Assembly: GCA_029582165.1 (NCBI GenBank) | Contig: CM055889.1 | Coordinates: 11,476,841-11,540,840 of the forward strand | DNA length: 64,000 nt | From: Portulaca oleracea | Lineage: Eukaryota; Streptophyta; Magnoliopsida; Caryophyllales; Portulacaceae | Reading direction: 5' to 3' | The notes under the pieces: generated by a model | What the model saw: the letters and a program-made list of their open reading frames with translations, nothing else | Database searches by the model: none | What the model was told of the DNA's origin: nothing | Translations under genes and position numbers: made by a program | In this document: positions 48,755-60,456 of the stretch, piece after piece | Position numbering within the stretch: the stretch's first letter is position 1 | Layout: every line of letters begins with the position of its first letter

Positions 48755-49053
48755 TTGTGATTTGAGGAAGAAATTAGGGTTTTTCTGAGTTAAAAAGCCC
48801 CAATTTTTAAGCCCTAAACTGGAGAAAAACAGGAGAAACAGAAGAGAAAGAGAAGAACAAGAAGCTCAGTTATGGCGGGAGGTTGAAGAAGAAGACAGAA
48901 GGAAGGAGGTGAAGAATCAGGGGGAAAGGGGGATTAAATAAAGGCAATAAAAAAAATAAAGAGGGGAGGGGGTAATTAATTTTAGGTAGGTAAAAAATTA
49001 ATGGGGTGGTTTAAGGGTTAATGAATGAGTTACCTGCTACTCCAGGTTAAAAA

Positions 49054-49174
49054 CCGGTAAAGTGGTATATTAGTCTTAATTATGTTAGATTAGTGGCAGT
49101 TTCATAACATGTTTTTTGCGGGTGGAAAATTTGCTATTTTGGCAAAGTATAGTGGCATTTTTATCCAAGCACTC
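49054..49174 (-). repeat. Right TIR of MULE 2
   Basis: Inverted partner of the left TIR. It lies about 300 bp upstream of the GRF gene start and so probably contains its promoter, as TIRs do in maize MuDR. Confidence 0.95.
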
Positions 49175-49188
49175 GTAAGTATGCAAAT

Positions 49189-49760
49189 TGTTGGATTTTA
49201 AGTCTCAAAGTTTAAGTTTTGGCTTTCTTGTTGGGAACAAGTTGGTGTCCCACATTGGTAGAAAACGGAGAGTTGTTCTACTTTAAATAGTAGAGTTCTC
49301 CAAAGCTATTTGAACTAATGGAGACAAGGGTGGACTTGGTGGTCCACGCGCGTGCGTACTGCCGCCGTCGCCGCCCGGTCGGGCCGGGCTCGGGTAGGTT
49401 TCGTTACTTTTTAAACAGTTTTTAATTTCTGTCTCGGATTTCGACTGTTTTATTTAATGCGCATGTTTACGAGGCCTCTGAAGCTTTTCAAAGCTTGCTC
49501 TCTTGTTTTCCTCCCCTCTTCTATTTAAACACTTCTCCTCTTTCTTGTTCAACACAGAAAAAATCCTCTTTGATTTTATTCATCTCTTTCTCTGCTTCTC
49601 TTAAAACAATTTTTGGGCAATTACTCGTTCGCTCCAACTGGTTAATGGAGAATGTACAAAATCGGTGCTCAGGCGAAATCACTTTCAGGACAGTGGGTTA
49701 TACACGCCACGGTGTCCTTTCCTTCGCTCTTCTTTTTCAAGTAAGATCTTTTCTGCTGTG
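49189..49760. mobile_element. Probable copia-type LTR fragment
   Basis: Begins TGTTGGATTTTAAGTC. The phrases GTCCCACATTGG and GTTGTTCTACTTTAAATAGTAG are typical of promoter-bearing copia-type LTRs, with a TATA-like TATTTAAACA near 49523. The right end and target duplication are not resolved. Confidence 0.45.
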
Positions 49761-51459
49761 ACTATTTGCTATTTTTACAACACAAATCTGGCTTTGTTTG
49801 CTTGTCATTTTTCCCATTCCTAAGAATGAAAGAATGTTGCATCATTCCAGAAAAAGTAAAGAGGAGAGAAAGGAGAGTTGGAGGAGAGAGCATATGGCAT
49901 TCTGGAATGAAATTTATGTGTTGCTTGTAGGTAATCTGTACTAATAGAACCAAAGACCATATGATGTCCACCAACAAATTGGCTTGATAATCCACAGTAA
50001 TACATGCGTATTACAAAGTGAAGTGCCATAGTTTCTTAGGGCAAGTTGCTTCATTCAAATCTCACCTTCCTAGAAATTAAGAACGCGTCCTAGTTTTGGT
50101 TTGTCAGTGTGTATATATAATTTGGTTGATTCGTTCATGCTGAAGACCACTGATACTCATTCTCATCTCAATTCATTTGCTTGATGTCAGGCTTAACCGA
50201 TCTGGGTCCTTCTGTTACGGTACACATTCTCAAACCACTGGCGTCCTACTGTTACTCTCGTCCCTTAAATCCTGTTAAGAAGATCTCTAACAGCTGACGA
50301 TTTCGTTCTGTCCAGGTTCTCTCCTCAGTATCTCTCTGTCTCTCCCTCTGATGATTTCATTCTGTCTAACCTAACAGTTGTTCTCCACTTATTGCTTATT
50401 TTACTTATTTTGTTGTTGCTAATGCATACTTTGTATATATATCTGACTAATCCATCTTAATAGCTTCATTTGTGCAGATGAAAGAAAGATGTGGAGTTTT
50501 GATGCATACTTATACCAAGAAATAGTTACTAATTCATTATGATGCATACTTAACAGCTGCTAATGCATACTTGCTGCTCAGTTCTGATTTTCCATGACAA
50601 CTTCTAGCCATGGTTGTCATAGAAGCCTTTTGTTGTTCTCTCATACATATGGTTTCTGTTTCCTTTTTGCCTCTATTAACAGCAGTAACCTTGTTATGTA
50701 GTCTATTGGTTATTTTTTATGGTCTTTAAATGACAGAAGGTGAGTTGTCTTCTAGTTGTAGCGATAGTAGCTTTTATACTGTTTTCTTTTGGTATTTAGA
50801 ATATGAATGTTTTTGAGTGGGAGGCAAGTTAAAATTGAAATATGTTCCTTGATCTGGGCCTCCTTGTTTTTGGGTTTCTTTTGTGGACAAGTTTTAATGT
50901 TTGTTTATCTGATCATCTGAATAGGTATTGTGTTTCAAGCTATCAAGTTCTCTTAGTGTTCGTGTTTGTTTTGCCATGTTCTTTTTATCCATTGGCTAAG
51001 ATTTAGTTGTCTTTGTTAGATTAGATGCCCTTAGATCATGGATCTGGGTAATTGCGGTGTATGAAAACGAAGCGATCAACCCAGTTCTAATGTAGTTTAG
51101 TGCCCGAGGAAGCACTTGGCCAAAACTTCGTTGTGTAAGTGACATTGCAGCAAATCCTAGTGAAAAAGAATCCTATTAGAATAAGGTTGTTGTTGTTTGA
51201 ATATAAATGCCTCGCATGCATTCCTCTGTGTACTGCTATTAAATAGGATTTAACCCAGTTCTAACGTAGTTTAGTTTACTGCTATTAAATAGGATTTAAC
51301 CCAGTTCTATGTTAAGTATTTTTGGAAAATATTTGAACTAATTATCTAAGGTTTACTTGTCATGTCTTTTAATGTTATTTTTAATGCGAAAGTAGACTAT
51401 AATAAATAGTTTCAATATTAAATCAACCCAACATTCAAATAATGTATAACAAATATGTA
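49761..51459. other. Intergenic, no gene recognised
   Basis: T-rich sequence with intron- or leader-like character but no coding motif on either strand. A short direct repeat (CTGCTATTAAATAGGATTTAACCCAG) occurs twice at about 51234-51306. It may be interior of the candidate CACTA element. Confidence 0.35.
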
Positions 51460-51849
51460 AAGAGAAAAAGGGGTAGCGAAATTATTGTAATTGGTCGAAT
51501 GGCGACGGATATTTTCATCGCACAACATATTGTCTGTGGGCTACAAAAGTAATATCGCAGCGGTAAATAGTGCATGGTGACGAGATGTTTTGTCGCACAA
51601 TTGCAAAAAAATGGGCGTCGGATGTAAGATTTTTCGTGCAAAAAAAATCTTGGGCAACGAAATATATTGTCGCACATAAGCGAAAAATGGGCCGCTGATC
51701 TCCAGATTTTGTTGCCCAGACATTGTGCTTCGCTCATCGGGAGACGTACTAACGACGAAATCAATTCCATCGCACAAAGCGTAGGGCGACAAAATTGTAT
51801 GATTGGGCGACAAAATTAACCGTAGCCCTTTAGCTTCGCTCTTGTAGTG
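51460..51849. mobile_element. CACTA transposon right end
   Basis: Ends TTCGCTCTTGTAGTG, the inverse of CACTACAAGAGCGAA, a clear CACTA TIR. The preceding 370 bp are packed with short inverted and direct motifs (GGGCGACAAAATT, TTGTCGCAC, TGGGCGAC), as in CACTA subterminal regions. Confidence 0.65.
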
Positions 51850-51989
51850 GAGTTTGTTACTTCTTAAGTTGACATTTATATCATTAAAGAAGTGGTAGTT
51901 GAATGGTAATTACTTTTGACTTCTACACTCTCAACCAAGGTTCAGGTCTTGATGATAGCAAAATATTTTCTAAAACATTTATTCATAAA

Positions 51990-52432
51990 TAGACATGTCA
52001 ATTCGAACGGACGGTCGGGTGTATTTTGGTTTCCCGTAAATACGGGCGATGTATTCTGGTTTTGGGTCAACCCAACGGGTTATGACTGTGACCTTTTCCG
52101 CTTTTTCTTGTAAAAAGTTTGTCTTTAAATATTATTTTTGGTACAATATACATAATAAAATATGATTATCTTCTAGTACCGATAGATTATTGTAAATATT
52201 TCAACTTAAATTAGAGAAATAACATGTTGCGGTTATAGTTTAATAGTCACGAATTCCAACGAAAAGTCACAAATTCTAAAAGCTTTGAACATAAAAATAA
52301 AATTCCGGGTCAAACGGGCGGACCGGGTTTGACCCGCTAATTTGTGGGTTTCCCGAGTTCAGTATATTTCGCGTCGAAAAAATCATATTCAAAACCCAGA
52401 ATTTCGGGGCTGGTCAAAGATTGATAGGTCTA
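51990..52432. mobile_element. MITE with TAGAC(A/C)T TIRs
   Basis: Starts TAGACATGTCAATTCG and ends TTGATAGGTCTA in inverted orientation. The interior is rich in CGGGTTTGACCCG-type palindromes, a pattern common in plant MITEs. No coding region; superfamily uncertain. Confidence 0.5.
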
Positions 52433-52815
52433 TAATCATAAGTTTGGAGTTTGGTTTGGAAAAATCAAACCTCTCAAATTCATTCTCTTAGCTTTGAGTT
52501 TTCCTTTGACGGACTTGTTTTAATATTATGAATAGATTAAGACTTACACTTTTCTATCAATTTGCTTTATGGGCCATCTTTCATGGTCAATAACCCCAAG
52601 TAGTAAGTGATAACCCTGATAACAATCCTACATCAATTCCATGTACAAGAAAGATACAGAGCCCAAACTCATTTCAAAAACCCAATCCATAAACTTTTGA
52701 ATGTGAAACCCAGATTTCTGAAGCCCCAAATAGTCCATAACTTTGGTGCATCTGTAGCCTGTAGGCGAACCGGAAAACCATTCTCCGGCGAATTCAGGGG
52801 AGCAGACGGAGCCAA
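52433..52815. promoter_or_regulatory. Promoter and 5' UTR of FIO1
   Basis: A non-coding stretch of about 380 bp between a MITE and the FIO1 start codon. No TATA box or specific site can be named with confidence. Confidence 0.35.
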
Positions 52816-55800
52816 ATGCCGAGCAAAAAGAGGAAGCGAGGAGACAGGCCAAGCATAAACCCTAAGAACAAATACGCTGATAACCCTCCGGATTTCTCTC
52901 TCCTTGCTTCTATTTACCCATCTTTCTCTGAATTTGTGTTCTACTCCAAAGATGGTCGACCCAGAATTGACTGGACCGACTTCAACGCCACCCGTGAGCT
53001 CACCCGGGTTCTACTCCACCATGACCATGGTCTCAGCTGGTACCCACTTTTGCACCTTGATTTTGTAGTTTCTTTTCCGGAACTTTTTGTAAAAAAGGTT
53101 GAATTTTTATCTGGATTGTGAACCCATTTTGAATTTTTAGTTATTTGATAGATTGGGGCTATGAATCTTGCGCATTGAGGTGTTTGGAGGAATTGGGTGT
53201 CATATTTACGCGTGAATTTGGCATTGTTAATATCTTAGTGAAGTGGGGAACTAAATTTTGCCAGGATTTATGCTTTGTTTTTTTTGGTAAATAACACAAT
53301 TTGGCTGTTCATGTCTCATGTTATAAATTCACAGCTTTGTTTGTATGTAATACTGTGTAGCACTTCAGTTAACTGTTTGGGTTCTCGTTGATTACTAGTT
53401 CTTGTTATGTTGTGGTTAATGTGGTGAAAAGCGTTGAACTTTTTAGGTGGATTCCTGATGGACAGCTCTGCCCAACTGTGCCCAATAGATCCAATTACAT
53501 ACACTGGATAGAAGATCTTCTAGCGTCTGATATTATTGAGAAGAATAATGCTAATGGACATCAAGTGAAAGGCTTTGATATTGGAACTGGTGCAAATTGC
53601 ATTTACCCTCTTCTTGGTGCATCTCTTTTGGGTTGGAGTTTTGTTGGTTCTGGTGGGTTAATTGCTATTCTTTAGTAAAATTCAACTTGCCCAACCATGT
53701 ACTTTTGAGGCACCTGCTTGTTCCGCGTAAGCTTGTCTAATTTTTGGCTAGTTTCATGCTTGACTGCAGATGTGACTGAGGTAGCTTTAGAGTGGGCTGA
53801 GAAAAATGTCACGAGTAACCCCCACATTTCAGAATTGATTGAAATTAGAAGGGTTCATGCTGCTGGGGATGCCTCTTCCAGTGGAGCTATAGAATCAAGC
53901 TGTGGTTGTTGTAGGATGGAGGATGATGGCCAAGGGCAGGAAGATGTTGCTGAGTTGTCCAACACGGAAATGAAAGAGCTCGTTAACTCTGGAGTCACCT
54001 GCGAAGGAGAAACCGATATAAGTGAAAGAAGATATGGCGAGGCACAACATTTGAATGTAGATAAGGGTTATCAAGGGCCACCAATACTTCTTGGTGTAGT
54101 TAAGGAAGGAGAGAAGTTTGATTTCTGCATGTGCAATCCCCCATTCTTTGAAAGCATGGAGGAAGCAGGATTGAATCCAAAAACTTCATGTGGTGGGACG
54201 CCCGAGGAGATGGTTTGCCAAGGTGGGGAGAGGGCATTTATCAGTCGCATTATCGAAGATAGTGTTGCTCTGAAGCAGTCATTTCGGTATAGGACTTGTT
54301 TATGGGTTAGTTATGATCTATGCTTTTAACTGGAGCCATGGATGTAACCGGAATGTTTTTGATTCTAGGTGGTATACCTCAATGCTCGGGAAGAAATCAA
54401 ACCTTAAATTTCTAATGTCAAAACTCAGGGAAGTGGGAGTTACAATTGTGAAAACAACTGAGTTTGTCCAGGGTCAGACTTGTCGATGGGGCCTTGCCTG
54501 GTCTTTCATGCCTGCTACCAAAAGATTAGGGTCGTCTAATGCGGTGGCGAAGAGTAACCTGTCCTTTATGCTTGAAGTATGTGCCTATTTCTTAGATCAT
54601 TGTATTTTAGCTCATGAAACTGGAAGACATGTCCAGTAGTGGGTTTCTGTAGCACATTTCACATCGAATCTTTTGTTTCTGTAGGGACTTCCCCGTCAAA
54701 CCAGTGCCTTCAGTGTCTTGCAATCAGTTGAGTCCTTCTTCAGTCACTTTGGGGCATCCAGCAAGTCCAATCCATCTTCATTTACAGTCGATGTAAGTTT
54801 CATTGTGCCTAATATTTTGTTCCTAGTGTGAGATAGTTGCAAATTGATTGACACACATGCTAGGTAAGTGTATCAAGTGATCACTGTGATGCAATATTGA
54901 AGACTGATGTCAGAAAGCTTAATGAGGCTTCCAGTTGCCCTTCTGTGGCTAAGTCACTTACAAATGCTAGTTCATTTGATCCAACGACCATCTCTTGCCG
55001 GGTCTCGGTATACCCTGAACTTTTTCTCTTATATCTTTTTCCCCTTTTGGTGGTGGCGGATGTTTAGTTTGGGGTTTTGTGATTGATCATGCAAAAATGT
55101 CGTGCCTTTTAGGTCTTCCAACAGATACCGGGCACTCTCTTGGTAAAAGGATCACTGCAGCAGAGGGACAGTCCTCTGTCAGGTATTAACCTCCATCTTC
55201 GTCATGATACTGATTCTTTATTGTAAGGGTAATTGACCAAGCAGATCTTCCCTCATTTGTGTTGGATAGTTTGGTTCTTTGAGGGATACTTTGGTTATCA
55301 ATTGCAGATAAATTGGGGGCCGATGGGCAGCTTAGTTGGCTCACCTTTTCCCTTTGCTTTTTGCCTCCCTTTATTTCCTGTGTGTAAAATTCATGGGTAA
55401 AAAACAGTTGGGTAAAAGTTAAATTTTGGTAACTTTTGGCAAATTTACGCTAATATATCAAAATTAATTTTTTTTTTTAACTGTGGTAGTTTTTGATATT
55501 TTTTGGTAAATTTAGGCAAAACTGGTAAATTTGGGTAAATTGAATTTACCCATGAATTTGACAGGCCCCGCTGTTTTAAGTGTTTTTTTTATCCAAGGAA
55601 AAGGGCAAAGGGTGTTTATTAGTTTTGAACTCGAAAAAGTAGAACGGGTAGCTAAATGTGACTTGGGAAGATAGAGAAATTGAAGGATGGGGGTTTTCGT
55701 TGCCGGATGGAGTTGGAAGGTACTCGTCGAGTGGTCATCCAGGCTGCCAGCGAGCGTTGAAGAAGACGGTGGATGCTCAGATGTGGTTGATAGCTCCCTC

Positions 55801-56211
55801 TCCAGGACATTGGATCACCAAGTTTTGAAACTTCATGGTACCAAGCCTATTTCAGCCATCCATGACTTTAGGACGTACACAAAAGAGGCTCATATGCCCT
55901 AACATTGTGGCTGACATATAAGAGAAAAGATTAGCCAACTAAGCTTGCAGTTGAGAACCAAAGTGTCCGTCAAAGAACTAAACTGTCCAACACAAACGAG
56001 GGAAAAACTGCTTGGTTAATTTCCCTTGTCGCAAATAACTAAATAGCTGAAATCCGGATGATTTGTGCATTGAAAAGCTGGATGATTCTCATATCTCAGT
56101 GGCTGGTATCTGTGTTGTACAGGAACATTCACATCTGTGTTTCAGCAGTTAGAAGAATATCTGAAGCACAAGTTTTGCAGAGAGAAAGGCCTGCAATTGA
56201 ACACAAGATGA
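52816..56211 (+). CDS. FIO1: METTL16-type RNA N6-adenosine methyltransferase FIONA1
   Basis: Nuclear SAM-dependent enzyme; the family methylates a specific adenosine in U6 snRNA and some mRNAs. In Arabidopsis FIO1 affects splicing, flowering time and the clock. Exons: 52816-53039, 53447-53652, 53770-54286, 54369-54576, 54685-54792, 54864-55007, 55113-55182, 56123-56211. All junctions are GT-AG, and the 1,566 nt give 521 residues without a stop. N-terminal basic stretch (PSKKRKRGD), then NATREL and DHGLSWWIPDGQLCPTVPNR typical of the family, SAM-binding GFDIGTG (117-123) and catalytic NPPF (266-269). The long acidic segment between (about residues 165-240) is variable. The C-terminal part after residue 385 is less conserved. 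Intron 7 carries an inserted TIR element. Confidence 0.93.
55226..56026. mobile_element. Non-autonomous TIR element in FIO1 intron 7
   Basis: About 110-bp inverted arms: AGGGTAATTGACCAAGCAG...CTCATTTGTGTTGGATAG at the left, mirrored at 55920-56026. The interior holds a purine-rich reading frame (55687-55902) with no recognisable domain. Arm length suggests a Mutator-like element, but no target duplication was found. Confidence 0.6.
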
Positions 56212-57984
56212 GGCCCCTTGTGTCCTCAAGCAAGGGCCTTCGTTTTCATAGGACATTAGTTTTGCAGTGAGACAAGGACATTATTTCTCACTAATAGTAC
56301 GTGTACTGTTGTATTATGAGCTGGATGATTTTGTCAGTTTTCTGACAAGAATATCTGGATCTCAAGATAGATACTGGCTTTTAAACGTGATATAATTTGT
56401 GTATTAATGTACGTATACAGTGTGTGCAAACAACACCTAGCATATATTTGAACGGCGGTGGAGTTCGATGAAATCAACATCTTCATAATAGAGCTAAGCT
56501 GCATAAATATCGGAGGGACTAGCGAGTGATGTAACATGCTTCTTCCCTTCCATTTTATCTGTTATCTCAATCTACGCATGCATCAATTCTAAATTTTTTG
56601 ACTATATATAATATTCTATTTTACAATTAGATTTGTGATGAAAAATATTATATAAAGTAATAGTATAATTTTTTTTAAATAAAATATTATATGAAAATTA
56701 TCAATTAAAAGATGGTATAGAAGACCATGAAATATTTATTAGCCATTAAAACACTTGTAATGATGAACATGAGTTGTACTCAATAAATAATGTAGAGAGT
56801 TAGAGTTAGAGTTAGACTTTTCATATTAACTTGTTTTTTAATTTTGAGCGCGAGTTTTGTTAAAATAATTAAAAAAGGGGTGTAGGCTACACATTTAATA
56901 ATTTAAATACAGAAATAAAAAAAAGGAAAAACTACTGTGAATCTTGTCTTCCTCCTTGTGCGCCGAGGATGAGTTCAAGTTATTCTTGTCGTCGACACTC
57001 GTCATTGCACTATCTTTCTCATTCTCACTCATGCCATATCAGCGCTATGTCAATGTCAAACTTGCTAGCTGCACTTACTCTTATATATAAATATAGACAA
57101 AATGAGGGGCGAGTATGTAGCCATGTAGGAAATTAGGAATGATTTTGTATGGCGTGATTGAAGGGTATTGATGGGGTAGTTGGGCAGTTCACATCTAACA
57201 GGACATCAGATTGGCCCTCTTGGTCCTCCCCTCAATCAAACACCTTATGGTCCTTGTCCTCAACCTCATCCTAAGGGCTAATGTGGTTAATTTTTTTACT
57301 AACTCGTAAAATATTTTCATAAATACCATGGATTTGAGCTCTAACATTCACCAAAACAGTCTTTGAGAACTCTTGTGAAATTATTTAACTCTGGATGGAT
57401 CACTTTTTGTAGCTTCCTGGAACTTTCTCCACTTGGAAGTTGGAATAAAGCATAACATGATTAGCTTATCTAATCAGCTTTTTTTTTTAGTACTATACTC
57501 CTTAATAACATGAGCAAACGCTACCAAACATTATATTCTTATGTCAAAGTATTAAATTTAACAGTAAATATGTCAGAAAATGTGTTGAGTCACACATGGA
57601 CAACAGAAATATTACTGTTGGGCAATTTGTAACCGGAAATGAAAAATGTGCAACAAGAGGACAGCCACCCTAAAAATGCAGAGCAGCTAGTATGTAGTAA
57701 CCAGTAAGGCACAGCCACAAATGTTTTCAAAATCTTTTTATTTGCCCTCCACCACAGGGAGACGTAACTACACAAGGACAATACACATCTTTTAGCCTTG
57801 AATGAATGTAACCACAGAAATAACAGCCAACAACTGCCTTTTGGGATCCTCAAGCACAACACAATTTACAAATGATAATCATTCAATCTACAACAATCTA
57901 CATAAAGAATAGCTTGCTATGGACATACACAGGAACACACCAGGGATAATACCAGCAAATATATGATAAGTTGATAACGGCAAT
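56212..57984. other. Intergenic region between FIO1 and the PLC-like gene
   Basis: Holds the FIO1 3' UTR (probably to about 56550) and the 3' UTR of the convergent PLC-like gene (from about 57600). AT-rich between them, with no reading frame of note. Confidence 0.5.
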
Positions 57985-58941
57985 CTAAGCCTTGCCTTCA
58001 ATCCTAGCATGAGTGAGGCCGACACAAACATCAACGAAATCATCATCAATGAAATCAGTGGAGAGGATCTGCAAGCGATCAGCAATGCCACGGGCAAAGC
58101 ACTGAGTCACAAACAGCCTTGCATACCCATGAATCCGGTTTGTCACGGGCTTCACACAGACAACTGGGTTATCAGCTTGTGGAGTCACCGTGTTCTCAAC
58201 CCTGTAAAAGTACTTCCTCGATGAAGCCGGATGTTGCTCACCCAGATGCTTCAGATTGCCCTCAAACTTGGTCGATGGCATATCGGTGTCAATCCAGTTA
58301 TCCCTCAGGTACCCACCGCTCCAAAGCGGGTCCCCTGCCTTTGGGGCCGGGGATTTTCTGGGCTTCCATATACAAATGACCCTCTTAGGGAGCAACTCAG
58401 CCACCGTCTTCCCAAACACATGATCATCATGGTGGATTAAGTAATCCCCGAGTTTTTCCACCAGGTACTTGTCGAACTCAGGTGGATCATCATGCCCAAA
58501 CTCCGTCCGAATCTCAAGGATGATTATCTCTGACTGGGTCTCAGACAAGAACTTCTTCACGTCATCCAACACCTTATCAACGCTGTATGACTTGAGAATC
58601 CCGTGGCAGACCCGGCGGTTCTCCTGGACCCTGATATCAAGGACCCGGGTCCCCTTCACGAGCTGGTGGTAGATGGATAAGGATTGGCATTGAGCAAACG
58701 GACGAGATACAAGGGGAATACCAATCTTGTTTGTAGCAGAATCGTGGGTGCCAGGCCAAACAATCTTGTTTATGGTCATCTTCTCGGGGCCGAGCTCAGC
58801 CATCCAGTTCTTCCTGTCTGAAGGGTGGTAGTCAGATCCTGGAAAATCAGAGGAAGCAGTCTGCTTTAGATCAACCAAAGTTTTCTTCTCTGCTTTTAAT
58901 GTCTTTCTCTTCTGAACCTGCTTTGAGACTTGGCCACCCAT
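57985..58941 (-). CDS. PLC-like phosphodiesterase (PI-PLC X domain protein)
   Basis: Single-exon gene, 318 residues, complete: an in-frame TGA lies 12 bp upstream of the ATG. It belongs to the plant PLC-like phosphodiesterase superfamily, with a TIM-barrel X domain but no Y, EF-hand or C2 domain. Visible catalytic-type motifs: PGTHDSAT with His66, LDIR (101-104), CHG with His113, and IILEI before E147. Both active-site histidines are present. Residues 1-7 (MGGQVSK) match an N-myristoylation signal (Gly2, Ser6) and are followed by many lysines, so membrane attachment is likely. The substrate of the plant members is not established; hydrolysis of a phosphoinositide or similar phosphodiester is inferred. 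Confidence 0.92.
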   Translation of the reverse strand: MGGQVSKQVQKRKTLKAEKKTLVDLKQTASSDFPGSDYHPSDRKNWMAELGPEKMTINKIVWPGTHDSATNKIGIPLVSRPFAQCQSLSIYHQLVKGTRVLDIRVQENRRVCHGILKSYSVDKVLDDVKKFLSETQSEIIILEIRTEFGHDDPPEFDKYLVEKLGDYLIHHDDHVFGKTVAELLPKRVICIWKPRKSPAPKAGDPLWSGGYLRDNWIDTDMPSTKFEGNLKHLGEQHPASSRKYFYRVENTVTPQADNPVVCVKPVTNRIHGYARLFVTQCFARGIADRLQILSTDFIDDDFVDVCVGLTHARIEGKA

Positions 58942-60359
58942 TGCTAGTGATCAAAGGGGGTTCCTCCAACTACTCTCCTAAGCCCTTCTTTTGTTTGTGT
59001 TTTGTTTCTTGAAGATAATAGGCTGGGTTTTTCAAAATATTTGGAATTGTGGAGGGTGAACAGTTGAGGACAGGTTAACAGACGGGTTTAAAGGAAATCC
59101 TGAAAGCTAAGTCTGGATGACAGATATGTATTAATTATTGTAATTTTACCTTTGTTTTTTTGTTCTCTTGGAAGTCAATCATTGTTTTAGAAATATAGTA
59201 AGAAAATGGCTTATTTAGCAAAGGTAGGCCAGCACAATGTATTATTGATGCAGATTAGTGAACAAGATCTTATCATGATTCCTGTACCTGTTAAGCTGGC
59301 AAAACGTGTCTTAGTTAAGGAATGTGGGTTTCTTCTTTTCTGCTTGGTTGGTTTGACACTGCCTATACATTCAGGGGAAAAAAAAAAAAAAAAAAAAAAC
59401 CCCTTCCCCCTTTTCCCAGCCCCCTCAAAAAAGGAAAAAAAGAAAAAAAAAACCACACTAGGGGAAAAAAGAAAGAAAAAAAAAACTAATCATTGTTTAC
59501 AATAGATCCAATTATGTTCTCTTATAGCCTGTTTATAAAAGGGCACTGTATTTTGTCACGTTTTATTGTGACACCTAATTACATATACCCAACATTAAAA
59601 TGTGATCAACAAACATCAGACACCATCTCAATTATTCAATGTAATCCAACACACCTATGCAAGAAAGAGCATTCTACAAGCCAGATAAGTGAGTATCCCC
59701 CCCCCCCCCCAACAAACAAAAAAAAAAGGGAAAGACATCAGCATAAAAGAAAAAAAATCGCAATCTGGGATTTAATACCTTGCAGGTTCAGCCGAGGACA
59801 TTTTTGTAATATGTTCAAATCCAACACATAATTGCTAATGTCCAGGCCTTAAAATGTAGCTCAATAATTTTACCCCTCGTCTTTCATTAAACATTTTGAC
59901 CCTAATTAACAGATATAGAATGCCTTCCTTTATTATCACATATAATGCAATGCAAAACAAGACCGTTTGTTGTCCAGAGCTAAATTACAGAAAGTTATCA
60001 AACTGAATGAGTGTACAAGATATGACAATTAACAATCACCTAACAGTGGTTTCTCACAAGACTAGTGCAATGTGTTGTGGGGTTAGCGACTAGATAGGAG
60101 GCCACAAATGAGACTCACTGCTAGAGTTATGTTGAAGCTAGTTATCTAAAAGATTAAACAGTTGTCTGCAATATCATTCACAATATGAGCTTGTGACTAC
60201 AACAAACTACCTTCGCTGGTTCTTAAGGCCCATCCCACCCTCTTCCGGATGTAGAGATTTTAGCAAAAGCAATCATCAGAAGCACCACCAAACATGAAGT
60301 TGAATGTAATGGAAGTTGCAAAGGACACAAGCATTAAAAATCTTAATAGTGACGACAGG
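58942..60359. other. 5' region of the PLC-like gene and intergenic DNA
   Basis: Promoter and leader of the PLC-like gene up to about 59200, then A- and C-rich low complexity (59379-59485, 59697-59748). No gene. Confidence 0.45.
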
Positions 60360-60456
60360 CTATGTTACTTCGATTCTTCATTTTCCCTGCCATACCCGTG
60401 TCATGTCGTGTCGACACTGGTACGGCAGCCCTAATTTCCGTGTCCAGGTAACGTAG
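60360..60456. repeat. Short imperfect hairpin
   Basis: CTATGTTACTTCGATTC...GCCATACCCGTGTCATGTCG folds back on TGTCGACACTGGTACGGC...TCCAGGTAACGTAG with several mismatches. It resembles a dispersed hairpin family seen near plant gene ends (ends CTATGTTAC...GTAACGTAG). Confidence 0.5.

Larger units (their letters stand above)
39859..49174. mobile_element. MULE 2: complete two-gene Mutator-like element
   Basis: A 9,316-bp element. Its terminal inverted repeats are 121 bp with a single mismatch. The outermost bases are GAGTGCTTGGATAAAA. Flanks GTAAATATGC (39849-39858) and GTAAGTATGC (49175-49184) make a 10-bp target duplication with one mismatch. It holds a mudrA-type transposase gene reading in from the left TIR and a GRF zinc-finger gene reading in from the right TIR, plus a 3.7-kb LTR insertion between them. 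Without that insertion the element would be about 5.6 kb. Confidence 0.92.

Noticed and set aside
51435..51813. Two overlapping minus-strand frames of 90-111 residues
   Set aside because: They cover the CACTA subterminal repeat region; no protein motif.
55687..55902. 71-residue frame in FIO1 intron 7
   Set aside because: Within the TIR element; no domain and does not fit FIO1 splicing.
59206..59505. Lys-rich frame
   Set aside because: A-rich low-complexity DNA; no conserved motif.
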